Assembly: GCA_934320895.1 (NCBI GenBank)
Contig: CAKRFY010000006.1
Location: forward strand, 51,702 to 115,701
Source of the DNA: an uncultured Lachnospiraceae bacterium
GTDB taxonomy: Bacteria; Bacillota; Clostridia; Lachnospirales; Lachnospiraceae
DNA: 64,000 bases
Direction: 5' to 3'
Shown here piece by piece: positions 24,744 to 32,451 of the stretch. The number at the start of each line of letters is the position of its first letter. Position 1 is the stretch's first letter. The notes under the pieces are model-generated. The model saw only the letters and a program-made list of their open reading frames with translations, made no database searches and was not told where the DNA came from. Position numbers and translations under genes: made by a program.

Positions 24744-26795
24744 ATGTCTATTATATTGCTTGACCAGGATACGATCAATAAGATTGCGGCGGGCGAGGTT
24801 ATTGAAAGACCGATGGCTGTTGTTAAAGAACTTGTTGAAAATTCGATTGATGCGGGTGCTAATATGATCACTGTTGAGATAAAAGATGGTGGTAAGACAT
24901 TTATCCGCATTACAGACAATGGTTCTGGTATAGAGAAGGATGATATAAAGCTTGCATTTACTCCTCATGCAACGAGTAAGATAAAAGGTGCTACCGATCT
25001 TCTCGGGGTTTCGACTCTTGGTTTTAGAGGTGAAGCTCTTGCCAGTGTGGCAGCAGTTTCACATCTTGAGATGATCACAAAAGTTAAGAGTGAAGATGTT
25101 GGTTACAGATATCAGATTGATGGTGGTGAAAATAAGGAGATAGAACAGGTCGGTTGTCCTGACGGTACGACTATCATTGTAAGAAATCTTTTTTTTAATA
25201 CGCCGGCAAGGTTGAAATTTCTTAAATCTCATCAGACAGAGGCGGGTTATATAAGTGGTGTTATCGAAAGGCTTGCACTTTCTCATCCTGAAATTTCTTT
25301 CAGGTTTATAAATCAGGGACAGACAAAACTTCATACTTCGGGAAATAGTAATCTGAAAGATACTATTTATCAGATATACGGCAGGGATATAACATCAAAT
25401 ATACTTACGATAGATTTTTCAAGTGAAGTATGTGGTATAGGTGGTTTTATAGGCAAGCCTGTTGTTTCAAGAGGAAACAGGGCATATATAAATTATTTTA
25501 TAAATGGAAGGTATATAAAGAGTAATATAATCAATAAAGCAATAGAAGAGGCTTATAAGCCTTTTACGATGCAGCATAGATATCCTTTTACGGTGCTTCA
25601 TTTTCATATAGAGCCGGAATTTATTGATGTGAATGTTCATCCGCAGAAGATGGAGATACGCTTTACAAATGAGAGAGCACTTTATCAGGCGATTTATGAT
25701 TGCATAAAAGAGAGGCTTTCACATAGGGAATTTATTCCAGAGGTGACTTTTGGGCAGGAAAAAGATAGCAGTGTTAGTGAGAAAGTCAGTGATACATTAA
25801 AAGCTGCAAAACAGGGAGTGTCGGATAAGTATTCAAAAAAAGAGAGAGAATGTGATCTGACTAAAAATAAGTCTACAGTTTTGGATAAAGAGAGGTCTTA
25901 TGATAATGCTTCAACTAAAAGAAACTTTGATGAAAGCGAGACTTTGTCGCGAATAGGAAAGGTGGAACTTCACAGACCTGATCCAAGTCAGAGAAAACAG
26001 ATGTTTGATAAGCTTATGGGAAATGTTGACAAAGATGAGAATTCAGATAAAAATTACAGCTCAAAGGAACAACCAGATTTAAAGGAAAATTTAAAAAATA
26101 GAAAATCATATAATGAAATGGCTGTGTCAAAAAATCTTGATATGCTTCATGAAAAAGCTCCTTATAATATAAAACAGGAAACACTTTTTGAAACTGGAAT
26201 TTTAAAGGAAGATAAAACAAAAGATATTAAGATAATAGGACAGGTGTTTTCGACATATTGGATATTGCAGTATGAGGATAGTATATATATGGTTGACCAG
26301 CACGCTGCACATGAAAAGGTTTTATATGAGCGGTTTATGAAACAGATATCAGAGCATAAAGCAATGGTGCAGATGGTAAATCCGCCTATAGTATTAAGTC
26401 TTTCCATGTTAGAACAGCAGGTTGTTGATGAAAACCTGAAGATTTTTGAAGAACTTGGATATAAGATAGAATCTTTTGGCGGCAGGGAGTATATAGTGAC
26501 CGGTATTCCGGCGCAGCTTCCGGATATAGCGACGACGGATCTTCTGATGGAAATTATAGATGATATAGCAAATGGTAAGACTAATCTTTCGAAGGATATA
26601 CTTCTTGATAGGGTTGCAACTATGTCGTGTAAGGCAGCAGTTAAGGGAAATAGTGAATTGCCACTTGAACAGGCACATGAACTTTTGAAAGAACTTATGT
26701 CTCTTGACAATCCTTATCATTGTCCTCATGGAAGACCGACGATGATAAGGATGAGCAAATATGAGATTGAGAAAAAATTCAAAAGAATTGTTTAA
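24744..26795 (+). CDS. mutL: DNA mismatch repair protein MutL
   Basis: GHKL ATPase that couples MutS to strand incision. N-terminal motifs are ELVENSIDAGA, DNGSGI and TLGFRGEALASVAAV. The C-terminal domain contains the endonuclease motif DQHAAHE and the metal-binding CPHGRPT, so it is a nicking-competent MutL as expected where MutH is absent. The linker between domains (about 335-490) is long, charged and low in conservation. Length 683. GAGGAGG lies before the ATG, 28 bases after mutS. Confidence 0.97.
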   Translation: MSIILLDQDTINKIAAGEVIERPMAVVKELVENSIDAGANMITVEIKDGGKTFIRITDNGSGIEKDDIKLAFTPHATSKIKGATDLLGVSTLGFRGEALASVAAVSHLEMITKVKSEDVGYRYQIDGGENKEIEQVGCPDGTTIIVRNLFFNTPARLKFLKSHQTEAGYISGVIERLALSHPEISFRFINQGQTKLHTSGNSNLKDTIYQIYGRDITSNILTIDFSSEVCGIGGFIGKPVVSRGNRAYINYFINGRYIKSNIINKAIEEAYKPFTMQHRYPFTVLHFHIEPEFIDVNVHPQKMEIRFTNERALYQAIYDCIKERLSHREFIPEVTFGQEKDSSVSEKVSDTLKAAKQGVSDKYSKKERECDLTKNKSTVLDKERSYDNASTKRNFDESETLSRIGKVELHRPDPSQRKQMFDKLMGNVDKDENSDKNYSSKEQPDLKENLKNRKSYNEMAVSKNLDMLHEKAPYNIKQETLFETGILKEDKTKDIKIIGQVFSTYWILQYEDSIYMVDQHAAHEKVLYERFMKQISEHKAMVQMVNPPIVLSLSMLEQQVVDENLKIFEELGYKIESFGGREYIVTGIPAQLPDIATTDLLMEIIDDIANGKTNLSKDILLDRVATMSCKAAVKGNSELPLEQAHELLKELMSLDNPYHCPHGRPTMIRMSKYEIEKKFKRIV

Positions 26796-26809
26796 ATAAG
26801 GAGGATATG

Positions 26810-27772
26810 ATGGGAGAAAAAAAGAAACCTCTTATAATACTTACGGGACCTACAGCAGTAGGAAAGACTGAACTTTCAATCGCACTTGCAAAAAAGATTG
26901 GTGGGGAGATAATATCGGCTGATTCAATGCAGGTTTATAAACATATGGATATAGGCACTGCAAAGATAATGCCTGATGAAATGCAGGGGGTAAAACATTA
27001 TCTTATAGATGAGTTAGAACCTGATGAAGAGTTTAATGTTACTGTTTTTAAACAAAAATGCGATAAATATATCGAGGAAATATATGGTCGTGGAAAAATT
27101 CCAATAATAGTAGGTGGGACTGGGTTTTATATACAGGCTGTACTATATGATATAGATTTTACAAAAACTGAAACGGATGCTTCTTATAGACAAGAACTTC
27201 AGAGGTTTGCAGATGAACATGGGAATAATGCATTACATGACAGGTTGAGAGAAGTTGATGAGAAGTCAGCAGAGCAGATTCATCCTAATAATGTTAAAAG
27301 AGTTATCCGGGCATTAGAGTATTTTGAGCAGACGGGCGAAAAGATATCCGAGCATAATGATGAGCAGCATCAAAATGTGTCACCGTTTGATTTTAAATAT
27401 TATGTTTTAAGGCTTCCAAGGGGGATCTTATATAGGCGCATAGATAGGCGTGTTGATATTATGAGGGAAGCGGGGCTTACAGAGGAAGTAAAAAAACTTA
27501 TGTCTATGGGGTGTACAAAAGATATGGTGTCGATGCAGGGCATAGGTTACAGGCAGATTATTGATGCGCTTGATGGCGAGTGTAGTATAGATGAGGCCTA
27601 TGATAAGATAAAACTTGATACGAGACATTTTGCAAAAAGACAGTTTACATGGTTTAACAGGGAAAAAAATGTTACTTGGATAGATAAAGATAGATTCAGT
27701 GATGAAAAAGAACTTTTAGAATATTGTCTTTCTGATCTGAAAAGTATAATTTATGGAGGATATAACAGATGA
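26810..27772 (+). CDS. miaA: tRNA dimethylallyltransferase MiaA
   Basis: Transfers a dimethylallyl group to A37 of tRNAs reading UNN codons. The P-loop GPTAVGKTELSIAL and the DSMQVYKHMDIGTAK motif are at the N-terminus; VGGTGFYIQAV and the C-terminal TRHFAKRQFTWFN are conserved. Two adjacent ATGs exist at 26807 and 26810; the second leaves a better distance from AGGAGG. The stop overlaps the start of the next gene (ATGA). mutL-miaA linkage is common in bacteria. Confidence 0.96.
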   Translation: MGEKKKPLIILTGPTAVGKTELSIALAKKIGGEIISADSMQVYKHMDIGTAKIMPDEMQGVKHYLIDELEPDEEFNVTVFKQKCDKYIEEIYGRGKIPIIVGGTGFYIQAVLYDIDFTKTETDASYRQELQRFADEHGNNALHDRLREVDEKSAEQIHPNNVKRVIRALEYFEQTGEKISEHNDEQHQNVSPFDFKYYVLRLPRGILYRRIDRRVDIMREAGLTEEVKKLMSMGCTKDMVSMQGIGYRQIIDALDGECSIDEAYDKIKLDTRHFAKRQFTWFNREKNVTWIDKDRFSDEKELLEYCLSDLKSIIYGGYNR

Positions 27773-29067
27773 GTAGTTTATTAAAGGAACAGTATCTGGC
27801 GGCAGGAATAACAGAAGAAGTTTATGATTTCTGCGATGAGATAGCGGCTGGATTAAAAGAACGATTTGAAAAGATAGACGAAGTGGCACAGATAAATCAG
27901 ATAAAAGTTCTTCGTGCAATGCAGAAAGAAAGAGTAAGCGCAGGATGTTTTGAGTCTTCTACCGGATATGGTTATGATGATCTTGGGAGAGAAACTCTTG
28001 AAGCTGTATATGCCGATGTTTTTCATGCTGAGTCCGCACTTGTGCGTCCACAGCTTACATGTGGAACACATGCGTTAACTACAGCACTGTCAGCAATATT
28101 AAGACCGGGTGATGAGCTTATGACACCTGTTGGAAAACCTTATGATACACTTGAAGGTGTTATAGGAATAAAGGGAGATGATAATCCACCTGGATCATTA
28201 AAGGAGTTTGGTGTGAGTTATAGACAGGTTGATCTCACTGAGGATGGCTCATTTGATCTTGATGCTATCAAAGAAGCTATAAATGATAAGACAAAACTTG
28301 TTACGATTCAACGTTCAAAGGGATATGCAACAAGACCAACTCTTTCTGTAAAGAGGATAGGTGAACTTATATCATTTATTAAGTCTATAAAGCCTGATGT
28401 TATATGTATGGTAGACAACTGTTATGGTGAATTTGTTGAGACGATAGAGCCAACTGATGTTGGAGCTGATATGTGTGTAGGCTCACTTATAAAGAATCCG
28501 GGTGGTGGTCTTGCTCCAATAGGCGGTTATATAGTTGGAAAGAAAGAGCTTATAGATCTTTGTGCATACAGACTTACAGCTCCGGGACTTGGCAAAGAAG
28601 TAGGTGCTACTCTTGGAGTAAACAGAGCCTTCTTTCAGGGATTTTTTCTTGCGCCAACAGTTACAGCAGGTGCTTTAAAGGGTGCTATATTTGCTGCAAA
28701 TGTATACGAGAAACTTGGATATAAAGTTGTACCTGACAGCACAGAGTCAAGGCACGATATTATTCAGGCTGTTACTCTTGGTTCGCCAGAAGCTGTTATA
28801 GCGTTTTGTAAAGGCATTCAGGCGGGGTCTCCTGTTGACAGCCATGTCGCACCTGAACCATATGCGATGCCGGGATACCATAGTGATGTTATTATGGCAG
28901 CAGGAGCTTTTATTCAGGGGTCTTCTATAGAACTTAGTGCAGATGGACCGATAGAGCCGCCGTATGCAGTATATTTTCAGGGTGGTCTTACCTGGTATCA
29001 TGCACGTTTTGGAATCACAATGTCACTTCAGTATATGAAAAATGAAGGACTTATATCTCAATTGTAA
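27769..29067 (+). CDS. Methionine gamma-lyase family PLP protein (YnbB-like)
   Basis: Fold-type I PLP enzyme of the family once named aluminium-resistance protein, for which gamma-lyase activity has been proposed; the true substrate is unknown. The CGTHALTTALSAILRPGDEL segment and the PLP lysine in SLIKNPGGGLAPIGGYI are clear. The C-terminal part has PEPYAMPGYHSDVIMAAGAF and IEPPYAVYFQGGLTW. Length is 432 residues. It overlaps miaA by four bases, so expression is coupled to tRNA modification and repair genes, an arrangement also seen in Bacillus, where ynbB lies near miaA. Confidence 0.93.
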   Translation: MSSLLKEQYLAAGITEEVYDFCDEIAAGLKERFEKIDEVAQINQIKVLRAMQKERVSAGCFESSTGYGYDDLGRETLEAVYADVFHAESALVRPQLTCGTHALTTALSAILRPGDELMTPVGKPYDTLEGVIGIKGDDNPPGSLKEFGVSYRQVDLTEDGSFDLDAIKEAINDKTKLVTIQRSKGYATRPTLSVKRIGELISFIKSIKPDVICMVDNCYGEFVETIEPTDVGADMCVGSLIKNPGGGLAPIGGYIVGKKELIDLCAYRLTAPGLGKEVGATLGVNRAFFQGFFLAPTVTAGALKGAIFAANVYEKLGYKVVPDSTESRHDIIQAVTLGSPEAVIAFCKGIQAGSPVDSHVAPEPYAMPGYHSDVIMAAGAFIQGSSIELSADGPIEPPYAVYFQGGLTWYHARFGITMSLQYMKNEGLISQL

Positions 29068-29236
29068 TAAAAAATTAAAAAATAATGTTTTTTGTTGAAA
29101 AATGGTGATTTCTGATATAAAAAAATGAAAAATACACATATTTTTCATATATGAATGCTATACAAAGAAATTTTTTTGTGATAACATTATTATATGTGAT
29201 ATAGATGTCATTTTTCTTTTGATCAAGGAGAAAATT

Positions 29237-29932
29237 ATGACAAAAATTAGTGTAAAACAGCTTCCTGTATCGGAAAGACCATATGAAAAATGTCTGAAAT
29301 ATGGGGCATCAAGTTTATCTGATGCTGAACTTTTGGCTGTAATTATTAAAGCAGGTACAAAAAAAGAAAATTCTATTCAGCTCGCATCGAAGGTACTTAG
29401 CAGGATTCCCGGCGAAAAGATCAGCGGATTATTTCAGATGTCCGCTGCACAGCTTATGGATATCAATGGTATCGGTAAAGTTAAGGCGATACAGCTTATG
29501 TGTCTTACAGAGATTACAAAGCGTATGATGTCATCATCACTCAGTGGGGCAACATTTATCTGTGATAATCCTGAAAAAATAGCACTTCGTTTTATGCACG
29601 AAATGCGCTTTGAAGAGACGGAGCAGGTGAGAGTTCTTTTATTAAATGGAAGGAATGCATTGATAAAAGATATAGTTTTATCAAATGGTTCTTTTAATTC
29701 TGCTATGGCATCACCAAGAGAAATATTTTACAATGCACTTAAAAATAAGGCTGTGTCAATTATTGTGATGCATAATCATCCATCGGGGAATCCTACGCCG
29801 AGTAAAGAGGATATACTGATAACAAAACGTTTGATAGAAACAGGAAATCTTATCGGGATAGAAGTTCTTGATCATATAATACTTGGTGACAACAGGTATG
29901 TAAGTTTAAAAGAAAGCGGATATGCTTTTTAA
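29237..29932 (+). CDS. radC: RadC family JAB-domain protein
   Basis: Predicted metal-dependent JAMM-fold protein; despite the name, a repair role is not established. N-terminal helix-hairpin-helix residues (LMDINGIGKVKAIQLM) suggest DNA binding. The C-terminal JAMM zinc motif reads MHNHPSGNPTPSKED. It has 231 residues from ATG 29237 behind AAGGAG; an ATG at 29219 has no RBS. It sits directly upstream of mreB-like and mreC, as in many bacteria. The 169-base gap before it is very AT-rich and contains a short inverted repeat (GAAAAAT/ATTTTTC). Confidence 0.95.
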   Translation: MTKISVKQLPVSERPYEKCLKYGASSLSDAELLAVIIKAGTKKENSIQLASKVLSRIPGEKISGLFQMSAAQLMDINGIGKVKAIQLMCLTEITKRMMSSSLSGATFICDNPEKIALRFMHEMRFEETEQVRVLLLNGRNALIKDIVLSNGSFNSAMASPREIFYNALKNKAVSIIVMHNHPSGNPTPSKEDILITKRLIETGNLIGIEVLDHIILGDNRYVSLKESGYAF

Positions 29933-29966
29933 AAGTGTATACTGTATATAAAAAGGAGATTTTGTA

Positions 29967-30974
29967 ATGGCACAAAAGACCTATGGTATAGATTTTGGAA
30001 CAGATACCATAAAAATATATAAAAAAGGACAGGGAATCATTCTTCTTGAAAAAGATGTGGTTTCAACTGTTGGACGGGAAAAACGTCCAGTTGCAATAGG
30101 TGAAGAGGCATTTGAGATGTTTGAGAAAGTTCCTCCGAGTATAAATGTTTCGTTTCCATTAAGTCATGGTGTTGTGTCGAAACTTGACGACATGATAGCA
30201 TTGTGGAACTTTATGGGGTCGAAAATATCACGCAGAAGGAGAATGAAAGGATTTCAATTTTATATTGCTGTTCCTGCTGATATAACAGAAGTAGAAAAAC
30301 AGGCATATTCAAGAATAGTTTTTGAGAGTGATTCAAAACCAAAGAAAGTATGTCTGATAGATAAACCTATTGCTGATGCATATGGTCTTGGACTTGATGT
30401 TGAAAAAGCAAATGGTATCTTAATTGTAAATATGGGAGCTGATACTACTGAGATAAGTGTATTAAGTCTTGGAGGTATAGTTGTTTCAAGACTGTTACCA
30501 TATGGTGGAAAATATTTTGATGACCAGATAAAGTCATATATAAAAAAACAGTATAATTTTGTTATAGGTCTAAAGACAGCAGAACAGATTAAGAGAAAGC
30601 TTGTATCTGCATTTCCAATTGAGGGTGAAGTAGAGGTTACAGGCAGAGATGTTGTAAAAGGGCTTCCAGGAAAGCAAAAAGTAACTGCATCAGAGATTTT
30701 TCCACTTGTAAATCATATTTTTTATGAGATAGCAGTTTCTATAAAGAATATGCTTGAGAGAACTCCGCATGAAATATCACATGATATTGTACATAACGGG
30801 GTATATCTTACAGGCGGTTCATCATGGATAAATGGACTTGATCAACTGATCGCAAATGAAACATTTCTTAAGGTAAACACTACAAGAAATGCCCAAAAGA
30901 CAGTTGTAACCGGTCTTGGTTATCTCGCTGAACATCCAAAACTTGCAGCAAGGTATGCAGTGGAACTTAAATAA
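29967..30974 (+). CDS. mreB: MreB/Mbl-family rod-shape actin homologue
   Basis: Actin-like ATPase that guides the elongation machinery along the membrane. The phosphate-1 motif is GIDFGTDTIKIY, phosphate 2 is IVNMGADTTEISVLSLGG and the adenosine motif is VYLTGGSSWINGLD. The protein has 335 residues. Sequence departs in places from canonical MreB (GIDFGTDT rather than GIDLGTAN), so it is a divergent member. AAGGAG precedes the ATG. Followed by mreC and mreD, which fixes its role in cell shape. Confidence 0.9.
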   Translation: MAQKTYGIDFGTDTIKIYKKGQGIILLEKDVVSTVGREKRPVAIGEEAFEMFEKVPPSINVSFPLSHGVVSKLDDMIALWNFMGSKISRRRRMKGFQFYIAVPADITEVEKQAYSRIVFESDSKPKKVCLIDKPIADAYGLGLDVEKANGILIVNMGADTTEISVLSLGGIVVSRLLPYGGKYFDDQIKSYIKKQYNFVIGLKTAEQIKRKLVSAFPIEGEVEVTGRDVVKGLPGKQKVTASEIFPLVNHIFYEIAVSIKNMLERTPHEISHDIVHNGVYLTGGSSWINGLDQLIANETFLKVNTTRNAQKTVVTGLGYLAEHPKLAARYAVELK

Positions 30975-30991
30975 GAGGAAGGAATATAGCA

Positions 30992-31861
30992 ATGCGCAAA
31001 AAGACTAAAATGATTATTGATCCAAAATACATTCTGATTGCCATTTCTGTGGTCTGTGCCGTCCTGATAGTTGTTTCTTTTAAATTTCAGGATAAAATGG
31101 AGCCTGTTCGTTCTATAGTGGGTGGAGTTGTCACACCTATGCAAAAAGGGATCAATACGATCGGGGTAAAAATATCAGATAAACTTGATTATATAAATAG
31201 TGTAAAAAAACTTACAGAAGAAAACAAAACTCTTAAAGATAAACTTGATGAGACGAATGCTGAAAATAAGCTTTTACAGCAGGACAAATATGAGCTTGAA
31301 AATTTCAGAAAACTGTATGCACTTGATGAACAGTATGCAGGGTATCCTAAAGTTGCAGCGAGAGTTATAAGTGGTGAACCAGACAACTGGTATAATGAAT
31401 TTGTCATTGATAAAGGAACAAATGATGGTCTTGCAAAGAATATGAATGTGATGGCAGGTGATGGTCTTGTTGGCAGGATAGTTGAGGCGAATAAATCTTA
31501 CTCGAGAGTCCGCTCAATAGTTGATGATTCAAGCGAGGTAAGTGGAAGCTTTTTAAAAACATCAGATAAATGTATTGTTGAGGGAAATCTTTCCACGATG
31601 AAGGAAGGAAAGATAAAGATAACAGGTCTTGACAGAGATGCCAAGGTAAAAGACGGATATGAGGTTGTAACATCACAGATAAGCAGTGTGTATCTTCCAG
31701 GAATACTGATAGGATATGCGAAAAATATAAAAAAAGATTCTACAAATATAACTCAGTCAGGGGAACTTATTCCAGCAGCAGATTTTTCGAGCCTTGATAT
31801 GGTACTGGTTATAACGAAAGTTAAAAATTCAAAAGACTTAGAGGAGATTCTTAGCAAATGA
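30992..31861 (+). CDS. mreC: Rod shape-determining protein MreC
   Basis: Bitopic membrane protein that activates PBP2/RodA outside the cytoplasmic membrane. A short positively charged N-terminus leads into one transmembrane helix (about 11-30). A coiled coil follows (about 60-100, KLTEENKTLKDKLDETNAEN), then the beta-rich MreC domain (ARVISGEPDNWYNEFVIDKG, GLVGRIVEANKSYSRVRSI). Length is 289. The stop overlaps the mreD start (ATGA). Confidence 0.95.
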   Translation: MRKKTKMIIDPKYILIAISVVCAVLIVVSFKFQDKMEPVRSIVGGVVTPMQKGINTIGVKISDKLDYINSVKKLTEENKTLKDKLDETNAENKLLQQDKYELENFRKLYALDEQYAGYPKVAARVISGEPDNWYNEFVIDKGTNDGLAKNMNVMAGDGLVGRIVEANKSYSRVRSIVDDSSEVSGSFLKTSDKCIVEGNLSTMKEGKIKITGLDRDAKVKDGYEVVTSQISSVYLPGILIGYAKNIKKDSTNITQSGELIPAADFSSLDMVLVITKVKNSKDLEEILSK

Positions 31862-32391
31862 AAAACTACGTAAGTATGTTTATTATGGTGATAATTGGTT
31901 TTATTTTGCAGACTACTATATTTAGAAGTTTGCAGATTGCGGATGTTTCTCCAAATATACTTGTTATCCTGACTGCTATAGCTGCAACAATGTATGGACA
32001 GTATAATGGTATGTTTGTAGGAGTTATAGGTGGTCTTTTTCTAGATCTTATGTACAGTTCTGTAATAGGAGTAAACATATTTATATATGCACTGATAGGT
32101 TTTATTATTGGAGTTACAAACAGGATTTATATTGAGGATGATATTATTCTTCCAATAATGACTATTGCAGTAGGGGACTTGATATATGGTGGAATGTTTT
32201 ATATATTAAAGTTTCTTTTAAGAGGAAGGCTTGATTTTTTGGAGTATCTTAAAAATACTATCCTTCCGGAGTTGATATACACTATAATTGTAGGTGTATT
32301 TATATTCAAATTTACCCATTGGCTGGACAAGAAGATAAATCCGCCAAAGCAGGTAAATCTTGGAGTTGAGAGTGAGTTAAATGATGATTAA
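31858..32391 (+). CDS. mreD: Rod shape-determining protein MreD
   Basis: Small polytopic membrane protein of the elongasome; 177 residues with about five hydrophobic helices and the typical opening YVSMFIMVIIGFILQTTIF. It overlaps mreC by four bases and precedes the PBP2 gene, the standard mreBCD-mrdA order. Little sequence conservation exists in this family, so the call relies on topology and position. Confidence 0.93.
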   Translation: MKNYVSMFIMVIIGFILQTTIFRSLQIADVSPNILVILTAIAATMYGQYNGMFVGVIGGLFLDLMYSSVIGVNIFIYALIGFIIGVTNRIYIEDDIILPIMTIAVGDLIYGGMFYILKFLLRGRLDFLEYLKNTILPELIYTIIVGVFIFKFTHWLDKKINPPKQVNLGVESELNDD

Positions 32392-32451
32392 AAGCTCGCA
32401 TGCGTTAGATGATAAGAATAGTAATTTTGATTACTGAAAGAGAGGTTGTCC

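Noticed and set aside
26162-26710. Long minus-strand frame of 182 residues in mutL
   Set aside because: Antisense shadow of conserved MutL codons, no RBS, no motif.
29068-29236. Regulatory RNA upstream of radC
   Set aside because: Only an AT-rich tract with a short inverted repeat is visible; no stable structure or clear promoter.
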